A DNA stretch of 64,000 bases, taken from positions 6,323,001 to 6,387,000 of the forward strand of contig JAKOON010000002.1 in assembly GCA_022577435.1 (NCBI GenBank). Reading direction: 5' to 3'. The DNA comes from Embiotoca jacksoni (lineage: Eukaryota; Chordata; Actinopteri; Embiotocidae). The stretch's first letter is position 1, and every line of letters starts with the position of its first letter. A program made the position numbers and the translations under genes. Below are positions 23,728 to 36,500 of this stretch, in pieces. Below the pieces are notes generated by a model. The model made no database searches. It was not told where the DNA came from and worked only from the letters and a program-made list of their open reading frames with translations.

Positions 23728-24844
23728 AGCCTCATTGACTGTATTTGAGGAGTTATTTTTGTTTGGAAAAGCTACTTTATGCCGTAATCCTTTCAGCAGA
23801 GCTTCTGTTGAGGACATTTTTTGCCCAAAAATTGTGGGAATTTTGCAAAACTGCAGGCTCCTGCAAATATAGCAGAGATTGCTTGAATTTGCATTAATTA
23901 TTGCAATTGCAAGATTGTGATTTCCTGGAGGGACTGAGTTGTAGAAGTACTGGTCGTTGTGTCGTCGGCCTGCAAAGAAGAAATGAATATGCAGAAACAT
24001 CTCTTTCAGATGATATCAAAAACTTGTTACAAATAGGCCTTTGTAGTTTCTCCACCAGACTGCACTGATTTCTTCAGTTTTCTAGATTGAAAATCTCAGT
24101 CTTCTTTTTTGTCACAATTTCTAAATAAACAAATTTAAAGGGTCCTTACAAAAAATATTTTTGTTAAAAGATTAAGTTTGACCTAAATATCTGGGTTTTT
24201 TTTACTCTCAAATTATAATATCGGAGTCAAAAATGCCGGAATGTTCTCAGTTCAGTTTGAAAATATTTGTAAGATGTGTGCACTGTAATGTTTGTATGTT
24301 GTAGTCAGGACTGAAGCACTTCAGTTCTTTTTCATTATTCTTTTCGACTCTCTCAGACTCGGGCCTATTAAACTTCATAATATTTCCTGTCTATCAGCGT
24401 AAAATGCAAAAAAAATACATTTTACTCGGTACATTTTACTTGCGTGGTCTAGAACAGGACTGAGTGTGGCCTGGTCTCATGTATTTTGTCTTGGCTTAAA
24501 ATCGCCTGTTGGAAATGTTGCAGACTTTACAGAAACAGTTGTGACTGCAGCCCAGCTAATACTGTACTGTACTGTACGGTATTGTATTCATGAAAACACT
24601 ATTAGCAAGATTTAAGAGATGCAAATCAAGAGTAAGTTGCATCCCAACAGTTGATCGCCTCACTTACTTTGAACAAAAGCAGAGCGATGTACTTTCTACG
24701 ATCCTCAGGTGCGAAGTCGATCCAGCGAAGGATGGCCTCATACACCGTCTTCTCCTGCTTCACATTGAGTTGGTCACTCTCAATGATTTGAACAAGTTTC
24801 TGTGCAGAGAGCGACAGGAACTCTTCTGAGGTGGCAGCAATCTT

Positions 24845-24868
24845 CTCAAAGTTGAGGATACAGCAGGT
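24845..24868. other. Duplication breakpoint klhl10/plekhg4, unit 2
   Basis: Same join as in unit 1, with the same flanking sequence apart from one base (GGATACAG instead of GGATGCAG). Confidence 0.8.
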
Positions 24869-27800
24869 GGACGAGGTTTATCGCCAACCAGCAGACTAAC
24901 GGCCAGACAGCATCTCCTGGGAGCCAGAGTTTGGTGGTACAATCAACCCCTGGACCTCGGCACCCGCAGTGGGAGGGAATCGTGTCTGGAGTGGTGGATT
25001 TAGGAAAAAGAAGGCCCCTTCAAGGCAGCAGCAGCAGCCCTAATTCAACAACTGTAGCCTGCTGTAACATCATCGTCAAACCTGAGGATTACAGTGAGGC
25101 TGGAACTAGTCAGGGGTCAAAGGCTGCTCCACAGTCACCTCACAGGTAATACAACTTCTTTTTTTATCTGTTCATCCCACTTAATTAGTATTTAACCTCA
25201 GTGGTTAAATTTTCAGTTCTTACACATTGCTATTAGAAAGTAGCACTCAGACTTTTGAAGATCTGATATTTGGTGATTTTGCAATTTTATTTTTGCATTT
25301 CTTAATATTAGTGATAGTCCCCTTGATCGTATATTCTTACAGATCGAGCCAGGCCCTGTAACATGTTGTAGGTACTATTCCCCAAACAGTATTCAGTCAT
25401 TACTTCAGCTTGAGTTGACAAGAAACAAATCTGACTGGTCGATTTTCACTCTCCTGACAATATTATTTATCTCTTATGAGAAAATAAAAAGTTTTAACCA
25501 TCGTGTCAGGCAGCGTGTAAAAACTTTTTTTTTTGCAACCACAAGAGGAAATATAAACTTCATCAGATGGAAATCTTGTCGTATTGAAAATGTCCAGTGT
25601 ATCATTTTATTTTAGACTGATATATTTGGTTCTTTGGAAACATTTGGCTCTTCACTTGAATTTAAAAAAAAGTTCAATTGGTCTGACCAAAGTTTGTATT
25701 GATTGATCCAGCAGTGAGTCAGTAGGGTTGAAGATGTTAAGGACTCTAAAAGCTGGCTTGATCTCCTTCCTTTCCGCTGCAGGAACACACACTGGGTTTT
25801 GACTCTGTACTGTTGTTTTTGTTTCATTTTTGAACAGGTCATCAAGGAGAACAGAAAGAGAAACAAGGAGAAGGCAGATGAGCAGAGCGAGGAGTGAGAG
25901 AGATGCCGCCGCTCTGTCTCAGTCCCACACTGTCGGCTGTCAGTGGTTTCCATGGGGACGAGGTATTAGAGCGAGGTCAGCGAGCCAGGACTCGTGCACA
26001 ACTGGAGCGTCAGCGGCCGGATCATCCACCCCACCTGACCAGCGGGTTCGATCCCCGTCATCTTGCTCCCATCACGGTCAGCCGTCATGTCGCATCCTCC
26101 AGGAGGCTCAGAAGTTTCAGATCTCCCGCCACGGGAGCTTCTGCTCAGAGAACTCCTGTATGAGCGACCGAGGGCCTGCAGGGGGTAGTGAGCCTCTATG
26201 CTGCAAACACTCCAGCCTGCCCAGCGGGAGGTATGAGGGGGCGTTTAGTTTGGCGAGTCCACAGGAGAGTGCCAGCAATGCCCTGTAAGTTTACTGTATG
26301 TGGTGATAAAAATAATACTCTATGATATTCCTCTCATTTTCACTAATCCTCTGAGATTTAATGAGATCTCGTGGATTCTTTTCTGTCTCTAAGCTGACAA
26401 TGAAGAGCTACAGGTATTGTCTCTTCCCTTTGCGTCTGTTTTTTTTTCATGTTATTTTTTTTTATTTTTTTTAATTAGCGTACAAGCTTACGAGAACAGA
26501 CCCTCAGGCCTGCCACCAATGTCATCTATATATCTCACCAGCAGGTTGATGGGATCAGTCAAAAGTAGGGATATCTTGGAGACAGCAAACGATATTAGAG
26601 AAAGCCTCGAGTAAACTCATGAGGGGCAGAAGAGTTATGTCATACTGTAGAATAGACAGCTTTTTATTTTCCTTACCCCAGGGGCCTGTTCTAATCTGTC
26701 CATGCTTGGCTTGTTTCTTACGACAACGCATGCAGAAAGAGTAAAATCAGTGTACCTCTTTCTTATCTGCTTAAATTTGAAAGAAAATGAATGATAACGA
26801 TGTATAAAATGAGTAAATATCAGAGACCAGGTGTATTTATGAACAACAGATGGGAAGAATGTTTTTATTTTGTAAAAAACTGTCCCAAGTTACATGAAAA
26901 TATTCTTTCACCACACGCTTGTTCTGAAGGACAAAGATCTTACACAGATCTACATAAATGATTAAAAATCAAATATAACACAGGATGTATGCTGAGTATC
27001 ATTCTGTAGGTGTGTGTTTGAAGTTAACCTCTTTGTTTTGTTTGTGTCACCAGGAGGTTGCAGCTTGTCATGGAGGAGCTGGTCTTCACAGAGAGGGAGT
27101 ATGTCCACTCTCTGGGCTACATCCTGACCCACTACCTCCCCCTGATGGACAGACATGACATCCCCCAGGACCTCAGGGGGAAGGGAGGGGTCATCTTCGG
27201 CAACCTGGAGAAGCTTTATGACTTCCACAGCCACTACTTTCTGCCAGAGCTGGAGGCCTGCCAGTGGGAGCCTGCCATGGTGGCCCTCTGCTTTCTCAGA
27301 CATGTGAGGAATAACTGTATGACTGCAATCAATATACTTGTCCTGTGTGGACAAAGTCTGTGTGGAGAGCCTTGTTGACTCATTCATACTTCCATAATAG
27401 ACACTTGGTAATTTACTCTGTGTTGAGCTGGAACTTGAGAGTTCACACTTTTCTTTCTTCACTTGTCTTTAAGGTTCAATAAGTTTTACCAGGTCCCAAT
27501 ATTTCCCCTTTGAACCATCTTCAATGAATCTGTTTGTTGGACTGGATACTTGTTCCGCTCTAATAGCTGCAGTAGTCATCACAGTCCTCCGACTGGGAGT
27601 GCCACACTTTTCCTTTTCATCTTTACAGCCCCACTTTGTTTTCCCTCACAGAGGAAGCAGCAGGAGCTGGGCGACCTGATGGACCTCTCCTCCTACCTGC
27701 TGAGGCCTATCCAGAGGATCAGCAAGTACAGCCTCCGACTGCAGGACATGTTGGCTTTGGCCGGCTCATACAGGCCAAAGGATGTGATCCAGGATACGTT

Positions 27801-30800
27801 GTTCACCTCGAGCGTGTGTGCACAAAGTGTGCGTGGCCCGGCTGCTTATGTGCCTGATCTGTCGAGCAGTGAGCGGGAGAGAGAGAGGGTTGAGATCCAG
27901 GCTGCTGCAGACTTGACTTGATTTCAGATGCATCATGGCAACGATTTGCTTACCATGGACGCCATCCAGGACTGTGATGTAAGATATTGAAATGACAGAT
28001 AACACATACCTGAATCACAGTAGGTAAATAACATTAACCGCCTGCGCTATGTCCGTCTTCCCTGTCAGGTGAATTTAAAAGAGCAGGGCCAGCTGGTCCG
28101 CCAGGACGAATTCACAGTTTTTTTTAAGAAGAAGAAACGTGTCCGCCGCATCTTCCTCTTTGAGGATCTGATTCTCTTCGGCAAGACCAAGAGAACAGCT
28201 GTTGGAAATGATGTTTACGTCTACAAGCAGTCATTCAAGGTCTGCCCTCGTGCTTGTTTATACAAAGGCTACCGGAGTCTTAATAATCACCCTTATTTAG
28301 CTTGAATGTATTTAGTATATTCTGTTTAAAAGGTTGTAGTCACACCTCACAGTGCCAAATATTTTGATCTGCCACCAAACCACATATGACCATATCTGTC
28401 GGTGTCATTTCTGTGTCTCTCTTTGTGTTTTCTCTCCCAGACCAGCGACATTGGGATGACCCATAACTCTACTGTGAGCGGTCTGTGTTTTGAGATCTGG
28501 TTCCGCAGGAGGAAAAGTGAGGACACCTACACCCTCAGGGCCTCCAGCGTGGAGGTGAAGAAAGCCTGGATCACTGACCTGGAGAGCATACTGTGGGATC
28601 AGGCCGCTCACAGTAGAGGGAGTAACAACAACATACTGTTTTTATTTAGCACTTACATGGAGAACAGTTTACAGATAGCTTTACAGGTTTAAAAACATTG
28701 TGAATATACTTTATGTTGCAGAGCTGCGGATGCAGGAGAGGGTGTTCATGGGAATGGGCCGCAAACCTTTCATGGATATTCAACCAAGTGATGCTGCAAT
28801 TTGTGACCGAGCCATCAGCTGAGTCCTGCCTGGGAGAAGTAAGCAGCTGAACACACAACACTTTAACTTAAAACTAAATTCAGACCCATGTCATTTATGC
28901 AGGGTTTCCACTGTTCATGTAATTTGTGGAATATCAGGGGGTTACATAAAGTCTATTTCAGGCATGGAAAGTCTGCAGATTCGATCATTTTTTTGAGCCA
29001 AGTCATGGAATATCATGGAATTATGTTTGTTGCAGATTTCAATTTTATTTCTCATTTCCATGAAGTATTTGTCTATATAATATACAGTTGTAATGCAGCT
29101 TGTTTCCTCAGTGCTTTTATCCCCTTTCTGCTTATCAACAGTCACTCAAGAAAGGTTTTTTTCTTGTAGCTACTGATGAAGGCAAACATGCCAGGAAAAT
29201 GTAAATTTCAAGAGCTTTGGCAGAAGACTTCAAAGTTTGGATGTTAAGACAGAAAAGCCAGATGTAAAGTTTGTGAAAATACTGTTGAAAATATTAGAGA
29301 GAGCCTTTTGGAGCCACACCTACAGTGCAGGCGGGTACAGTACCAGGAAATTCATTCATTATGTTCCCATTTAAGAAGAAAAATTTTGATCAGTTCATTG
29401 TTTAAGAAGTTTTAAAAAAATTAACATTTTATACTGATAATACCTGTGAATGAGTAAGTAAAGGTTGCAAATGGCTGTTGGTAAAACAATGCAGCTGGAT
29501 TCTTTTTTTTTTGTGATCAAACCAAATGCGTACTGTTTTACCATTCATTATTGTTGATGGAAATTCAACTTTTTAATGAGTAAAAGTCAGGGAATTTGAC
29601 ATTTGACTTTGAGTGGGAAACCTGTTCATAACACATCAAATCCACAGATACTAGTGTGTGTCCCAGTAAACCAGGACCTCACATGAGCATTCAGGGTTTT
29701 CTTACAGTATTATTTTCCTTCTTTGTGGCATATATATTTTGTCAGTAAAAAAATAACATTTCATGTTTTTCAAATGAATAGTTTAATCCATTAGCATGGC
29801 TTGATACAGCTTTGTAACAGGCTTAATCAGGGCAGAATAACAACATCAAAGACAAGTTTAACCAAATGATTTAAACCACTTATTTAAAAAAAAAAAAAAC
29901 ATGACTAAGTGTCCTTCAGATTTTCTTTTGACCAACTTTTGAATTTTCTCTGATAAATAATGAGTTTTTACTTTACTAGTTAATTGAATTACTAGTTTGT
30001 AAATGACGTTGCAGTGTGGCTCTAGGGATGTTAAAGTAGGATGAGTGGTTGGCTGTACACCACCGTTTGTCATGGCTGAACATTGGCTTGATTGCCATTG
30101 AATTTGCTGCAGCTATTAATGCAACTAGATTTTGTTGTTTTTGTTATCTAAACAAAATCCAGCTAACAAAGTGGCTAAATTTAACAAAACTAAAATGTGT
30201 TTGTGAAATAACTGCAACAGCCCTCAGTGCTCACTGACTCGGCCTATTATTTTCTCACTGATGACATCTATGTATGTGTGTCTTCAGTCCCTGTGGCATG
30301 TTGTCCACACAGGGGTTTAGATTATCCCGACCACAGTCCATTGGCTCCGGCAGCACCGCCTCCACCACCATCAGCCATTCGTCTTCCTCGTCTGGCCGTG
30401 GCTCACTGCCCCCAGCAGGTTACCCCGGGAACCAGTCACAGGGAGTGGACACCCATCCGGGCGTCTGCTCCTCTCCCGAAGCTGGGACGGAAAATGAACT
30501 GGACAACCATCATCTTCATCAGCATCATCTTCATGGGAACTGTGAACAGTGGAAAACCCACCATCTTCTGAGTACGTTTATTTTATGTTTTTGTGAACTG
30601 TTTTTTACGGATCTGTTTGCTGTTGACTTTAAAGCACTTCAGACACTTAATGAACATCTGAATTCAGTCAGAGAAATCAGATCAAATTGAGTGTTTATAT
30701 GATGATCAGCCTAAAGGAATAGGGTATATTTTTGTTTTTGTTTGGTGCCATCTGATGACACAGTGTCAAACAAACTAGAAAGCATTTCAACCAACATGTC

Positions 30801-31170
30801 CCATATCAAGGTGATGAACATTTTGTCCTCACGTCTCTTTTCATGTATGCATCATAATGTAAAATGAACTTGTATCAGTTTTGGTGTCAATTACACTTGT
30901 TATGTTTCTGCTTTAGTCGACAGCTCTGAGTCATCTGGGGACTGCTTGAATCTCTTCAGCAGCTCAGAGCGCAGCTGCCTGTCTGCCATCAGTGGAGAGG
31001 TGGTGGAGGACTCCTCCTTTGTGTCCCAGAGTTCAAAGGCCCATCCACCGATTTGTCGGACCCCCAGCCTGAGGAGAAACGGCTCACTGGCAGTGAACAG
31101 AAAGAAGCCAGGTGTCGCCCCCAAACCTCCACATCTGGCTACTGCTCAGACGCAGGTGAAGGTTAAATAA
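24859..31170 (+). pseudogene. plekhg4: PLEKHG4-type Rho GEF, most complete truncated copy, unit 2
   Basis: Exons: 24859-25145, 25838-26284, 27054-27303 (DH), 27652-27978 (DH), 28069-28239 (PH start, LKEQGQLVRQDEF…RRIFLFEDLILFGKT), 28441-28618 (PH end), 28722-28838, 30288-30571 (Ser-rich, STASTTISHSSSSSGRG) and 30917-31170 (C terminus, ending KVK). It shows the ancestral exon set best but is broken. A TGA at 27919-27921 falls inside the DH domain. The donor after 28618 is GG instead of GT. A TGA at 28820-28822 follows CDRAIS. The central DH segment is missing as in unit 1, and the 5' half is lost at the breakpoint. The frame across 28838 to 30288 does not fit the Ser-rich frame, so that junction is uncertain. 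Confidence 0.78.
28900..29624 (+). mobile_element. Decayed hAT transposon fragment in plekhg4 intron (unit 2 only)
   Basis: Ends CAGGGTTTCCAC and the complement of CAGGTTTCCCAC resemble hAT terminal inverted repeats. Near 29188 a plus-strand frame starts MPGKCKFQELW, and downstream KARCKVCENT gives a Cys-x2-Cys pair. Together these resemble the N-terminal BED zinc finger of hAT transposases, broken by stops. No clear 8-bp target duplication was found. The remaining intron, 29625-30287, shows nothing recognisable. Confidence 0.6.
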
Positions 31171-33575
31171 AGCAACCTGCTGAATTACTGTATGAGCTGA
31201 AGAAGATGGTCTCTCTCATGTTGTTTAATGATAGTAGAAGGAAAGGTCTGAAGAGGTTTACATGCGTGTTTGTGCCTGTATTGATGCGGCTGTGACTCAC
31301 GTCCACATGTCAAAGTGTCAACGGGAAAGACACTGAATCCAATTTTTGTCCTAATGACAGGCGTGCATTCTTCCAGCATTAATATGTGTCTAGTATGTGT
31401 CTGTATTAGGTTTCTCGGTTTTATTATTGTTTTGAATATTTTAAGCCAATTCATTCATTAATCAACCGTTTTATTTGTTTTCATTGTGAATTAAAATGTT
31501 TGTCTTTTGTTTAATGCTGTTTTTAATTCTGATTTGTGAAGATATAAAGAAAGTGATGATGATAATCATCATTGTTAGCAATGGCCCCTGCAATAAGAAT
31601 AAATTGGGCTTTGAATATTGTTGCAGAATCTCCTGTCGCCCTGCAGATGGACGGATCGTCTGAGTAAAACAAATATTTGGTGTTGCCTCGTCTGGTCTCT
31701 GGGTCTGGTTAGGGGGATTTTGGTGTGTCTGTATCACACCTCGGTCATCCATATGTGGTTATCTTGATCACGTGACTGACCCATGCAAGACAGGAAGATA
31801 CTGCTACATGGGTGATCATGAATGGGTCAGTCACACACAACATTTGTCCACAATGTGTTTCTTAGTCCTTTTACCCCGAGAAAACATTTTCATATCTCCC
31901 AAAAGAAATTCTTTTGAACTCGGCATCAGCTGTTATAGGCCTTAAAAACATCTTTTATTTGAATGTCCTGACAATATGCAGCTCAGAAAAGGAATGAGTG
32001 TTACTTAATGTGCTGCAACACATTCAAAAAAATTCCCCGAAACAGTCCTAAAAAATAACCAGTTTTTTTCTAAGGCATGTGTTTTTATATGATTGATAAA
32101 CTGTCACTCAATACACGTTACATGTTTATAAACTATACTGTTATTTAACTGTTAAAAACAGGCTCTTCATTTACATTCAGTCATGAGTCTGTGTGTTTCT
32201 ACATCAACACAGAGTGACGTATGTGGTCAAGGGATACATTTAAAATACATTTTGTGTGATCTTCTGTCCTATACATTTTGTACAATTATTGATATGCAGG
32301 GATCAAAGAAGAGAAGATTTTATTTATTACCGTCATAAAAATCAGAAGCCAACACACAGGACCAGCATCTGTATCTGGGATAGACCACTTCAGTCCAGAG
32401 GGTTTCATGCTCCTTTGAGCCGTTTGGCCACGCCCACTCGCCAAACACATCAGATGTGTCGTCTCACCACGCCGGATGTATGTCACACGTTTCGTGAGGT
32501 TTCAAGCAGCCTTTGACCTTAAACATCAACTTCCTGTGTTACGGCGAGACCTCCAACTTTGCCGCAGCGTCACGGCGACGCCCATTGACAAAGTCGAAGG
32601 AATGTCTCAACATATCATCAACTACATGTTCAGGTTATTGTGACCCGACTTTACGTTCATGTGATCAACCAGCTCGACGGAGAACGTGAAAGTATGAAAA
32701 GTGTCATTTCCAGTGTCCACCAGGGGGCGCTATGACTCTGAGCGAATATTACCACACAGAGTCTTTGGGGCTCGACCATTATCATACCTGTGATGTTTGG
32801 AGAAGGTAGGTCCATGTACACGATCTAAAGAAACTTAGAGTTTCATGGCGAGGCCCTCAACATGGCCGCACATATCGACGAAAACGAATTCTTTTGATAA
32901 GATTTAATCCCAAACATGTTAACTGTTCATAGAAATATATTCAAGTCGGTGTGACCAAACCCCGAGGACAAGTTCGTTAAAGAACAACGTCGAACAATCG
33001 CTCAAAATGGCGACTAAATTTAAAATGGTGGACTTCCTGTCGAGTTGACGTAATGGTGCAATATAACTTTTTTGTGCGTCGAGGTGTGATACACATGTCC
33101 ACCGGATTTCATGAATTTAGGTAAATGTGGCCGCCGGGGCATCTCTAGGTGGCGCTCTCGAGCCATTTGGCCACGCCCACTCGCGACTCCACCAGAGGAC
33201 GACATTTTCCCCGGGAGACATGTGTGTATGCACTTTGATGAGGTTTTGAATATGATAAAGCCTCCAAAAAGGCAAATCACTTGGAGGAGAATAATAATAA
33301 GGAACCAGAAAAATAAAAATAATTCCTTGAATAACATGAGAGCTTTCACACCATCGGTGCTCGGGCCCTAACGAGTGTTGTAAGTGTGTCTCCCCTGCCT
33401 GTCTTATAATAGAATTAGTGATGTGAGGACCAGACACATGGGGGTGTCCTGATCAGGTTTCACATGCTACAAATATCTCTCAAGGGCTGTTACACTGCAG
33501 GGACATTAACCAATAAAGCTGCAGCTAAAGTCGCTCTCCACACAGAAGTCGAGGGACACGAAGTTCACTGCAGAT
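31171..33575. other. Intergenic and putative tgm promoter region, unit 2
   Basis: The counterpart of 8654-11057 and almost identical to it. It contains the interspersed repeat (32408-33374) and the CCAAT box about 60 bp before the tgm start. No gene seen. Confidence 0.5.
32408..33374. repeat. Teleost interspersed repeat upstream of tgm, unit 2
   Basis: Counterpart of 9890-10856, with the same doubled GGCCACGCCCACTCGC motif and CGGTGCTCGGGCCCTAA end. Confidence 0.6.
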
Positions 33576-36500
33576 ATGAGTGAAGGTAAGGAAAACTGTT
33601 TGTTTCAAATTGTAGTACAGGTGTTAACTTGTTTATGAAGTGTAATCTTTATAAGTGAACATACAGTTTCTCTTGGTGTTTCTTCAAAGTCTACTTTGAG
33701 TGTCAGATTGAGAGCCATGAGTGAAATGTGATGAGCACCATTCTGGTGGATGACATGAGATATCTCAGATCTGGGACATTGATCTGCAGCTCAAAGTTTC
33801 CTCACAGATGATAAATCACAAGAAATCATCAGCAGGACATTCTCCGCTGCAGATTCAGTGTTACTCAACTTTTAATAGAGTCATCGGGTTATGAAGTTTG
33901 TCCACATTGGTGCAAATGTTTTTTCTACTGATGTGACAAGTTGTTTTTTTGTCTTTGTATCTATGCACAGTGTTGGGCATTGAGCACTGTGATCTGGACA
34001 TTAGCAGCAACCACAGCAGCCATCACACACAGCTGTATGGAGGGAATCGTCTGGTTATCAGAAGGGGACAGCCCTTCAATATCATTATATACCTGACACC
34101 AGGCAGCAACACAAACTTCAAACCGGGCCAATCCAGCTTCACTCTCATCGTTGAAACTGGTACACATCAGTGTTTTTTTATTTTGTATATGTGTGAGACA
34201 AATATTATTATTATATTATATTATATTATATTATTATATATATTATTTTAGAGCATCACTTGTAGATTAAAAATGTAGGCCTATTTCTTTCTTTAATACA
34301 AGGTTAAACCTGGCTGAAATATTTGAGTCTCTCATCTGGATTTAGAATCACAGTTTATGTCCATTTCTGTGTCTCCAGGTCCATTACCCAGAGAAGAATC
34401 AGACACCAAGGTTTTATTCTGTCTACATGACTCTACTTCAGAGACTGAGTGGAGTGCATCTGCTGCTAATGATCCATCTGAAAACACACTAACTGTGTCC
34501 CTCAATTCCTCTCCTGACGCCCCCATCGGGCTCTATTCCCTGAGTGTGGACCAGAAGGGCCAGAAAACCAGTTTAGGACAGTTCATCCTGCTTTTCAATG
34601 CTTGGTGCCCCAGTGAGTACAGACTATTGTCTTGAAAGTGACCTCAATGAGTTATACATGTTTTAGGTTAAACTGCTCTGTCAGTCAAACCTGAAAATTA
34701 TATTTCCTTTCTTGTCTTTACGTAATTTACCACTAAACCAAACTTCTAAACACCTATCTACCACAGCCGTCTCTTCCAAATGATGCAAACGTGAGACATT
34801 TACTGTATGTGCTATTGCTGTAGGATGGTCTGAATGTTTTTTCTGACTAACAGGAGATGCTGTTTACATGAACGATGAGACGAGGAGGCAGGAGTATGTT
34901 TTGGCACAGTATGGGGTGCTCTACAAAGGAACCTGTACGAGAATCACTCAGTTACCCTGGAACTTTGGACAGGTAGGCAGTAGGTCATACGCTGTCAGTG
35001 TCAAACATTACAAGTTTAAGTAAAACATAAAAATGTCGACAAATCCTTCAATAAGAAAGACTGTTTCTTTATAAACAGTTATCAAACATAAGATTTTATT
35101 AATAACATTGGTATAATAAAGTAGTTTTCTCTTCTGTTTGTGTGCAGTTTGAAGCAGGAATTTTGGATATCTGTCTGAAGATTCTGGATAAAAACCCAAA
35201 ATATATTTCTGATGCCGATAAGGACTGCTCTGCCCGGGGAAATCCTGTCTATGTGACCAGAGTGCTGAGTGCCATGGTAGGTCTGCTTTTGTTCACTATA
35301 GGAAGGAGGGAGAGCCCGAGGATGCTTTTGGTTTAAGATTACCGTGGTGCATCAGAAAACTCTGTCTGCTCTTTAGTATTCACTGTGTTTTATCGTTGTG
35401 CGGGCCAACCTTTGTCCTTCTTTTCAAACTCTCGCTTCTCCCCCAGAAACCTTTGTGATACAAAGCAGCATAAAAGAAAGCCAGCCTGCATGCTCACTCC
35501 AAACAAGCGGCAGAGAGCATTGTAATAACTAACAAATAAATGATGGTCTGTCGGTATGTTATTTCTGCTGCTGCATGGCAAAATAGTGAAGAGAAATCCA
35601 GAGCTATTTTTACTGGGTGTCTTCAGTTGCTGTCATTGTACAAGAAATCAGGGATATTTCCAGACAATTTGATAACCATGAAAAGATCATGCATTATATT
35701 TGGGTTATATGGTATAGAGTGTTGAGGGTGCACTTTTAATGGCAGCATTACAAACGTGTCATAATGGTCTATATTTACCTTTTCAACCCTATGTGCTTTA
35801 ATCAGTTAGCACTGATCTGTATCTTTTAACTTGACAAAACTTTCGTTGTTCACATTTTTTTTTTTAATCCAACACTGTCCTCCTTTTAATGTCCTGCCCC
35901 TTTGAAAAAACAATCAGGGTAAAAAAATAAAATAAAAAATCTCAGCATTTAAGGGAGTGTTACCTTGAACATCTTGTGAAGAAAAGCAAATAAACAAGCA
36001 CATTTTGTACATACTAATTTAAAATGAATAAATTAAATAGTAAATGTCCCTCATTGATGGAATGTGAAATTATTCTGAAAATATTTAGTTCAATTTAATT
36101 TTAATTAAAACTTTGATGCCCTCTCATTTCTCTGCAATGTTCACTTATGCTCCTCTTCTTCTCAGTGCTTTCTCTCTGCTCTCTGCCTCCGGCCACAGAT
36201 CAACAGTAATGATGACAGGGGCGTGGTGGTGGGGAAGTGGAAAAACATTTTTGATGGGATTCATCCATCAATGTGGCTCGGCAGCGCGGAAATTCTCCAT
36301 CAGTGGGCAGAAAGTGGTCCCGTCCGCTATGGCCAGTGTTGGGTCTATGCTGCTGTTGGAATCACAGGTTGGAGCACAGTGGGCAGTTTATATGGTCATT
36401 TCATTTGTTTTTTTAATCATTCATTTATGTATCAATTCACGCACTTGTTCAATTTTCCTACGTGGTTTAAGCTTTTGAGATTTGGTTATTTTGTTTTAGA

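Larger units (their letters stand above)
22795..23936. mobile_element. MITE in klhl10 intron, with nested LINE, unit 2
   Basis: This is the same element as at 3076-3799, with CAGTCCCTCC and GGAGGGACTG ends, enlarged by the LINE insertion at 23302-23679 and its 48-bp target duplication. Confidence 0.8.
20698..24859 (-). pseudogene. klhl10: Kelch-like protein 10, truncated and frameshifted copy, unit 2
   Basis: Exons on the minus strand: 24668-24859 (partial BACK), 22045-22663, 21490-21639 and 20698-20982. The architecture is as in unit 1, with kelch repeats but no BTB or start. The 22045-22663 exon has one extra T in a T-run (7 instead of 6, near 22530). Translation therefore shifts after MNDLRKK, and the kelch domain falls out of frame. 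The final exon carries the same premature TGA seen in every unit. The intron holds a MITE that itself contains a LINE fragment. Clearly non-functional as a KLHL10 protein. Confidence 0.85.

Noticed and set aside
30227..30571. Proline-rich 114-codon reading of the unit 2-only exon
   Set aside because: The Ser-rich reading (STASTTISHSSSSSGRG) fits the PLEKHG4 C-terminal region better. The Pro-rich frame is phase-compatible with the preceding exon, so some doubt remains.
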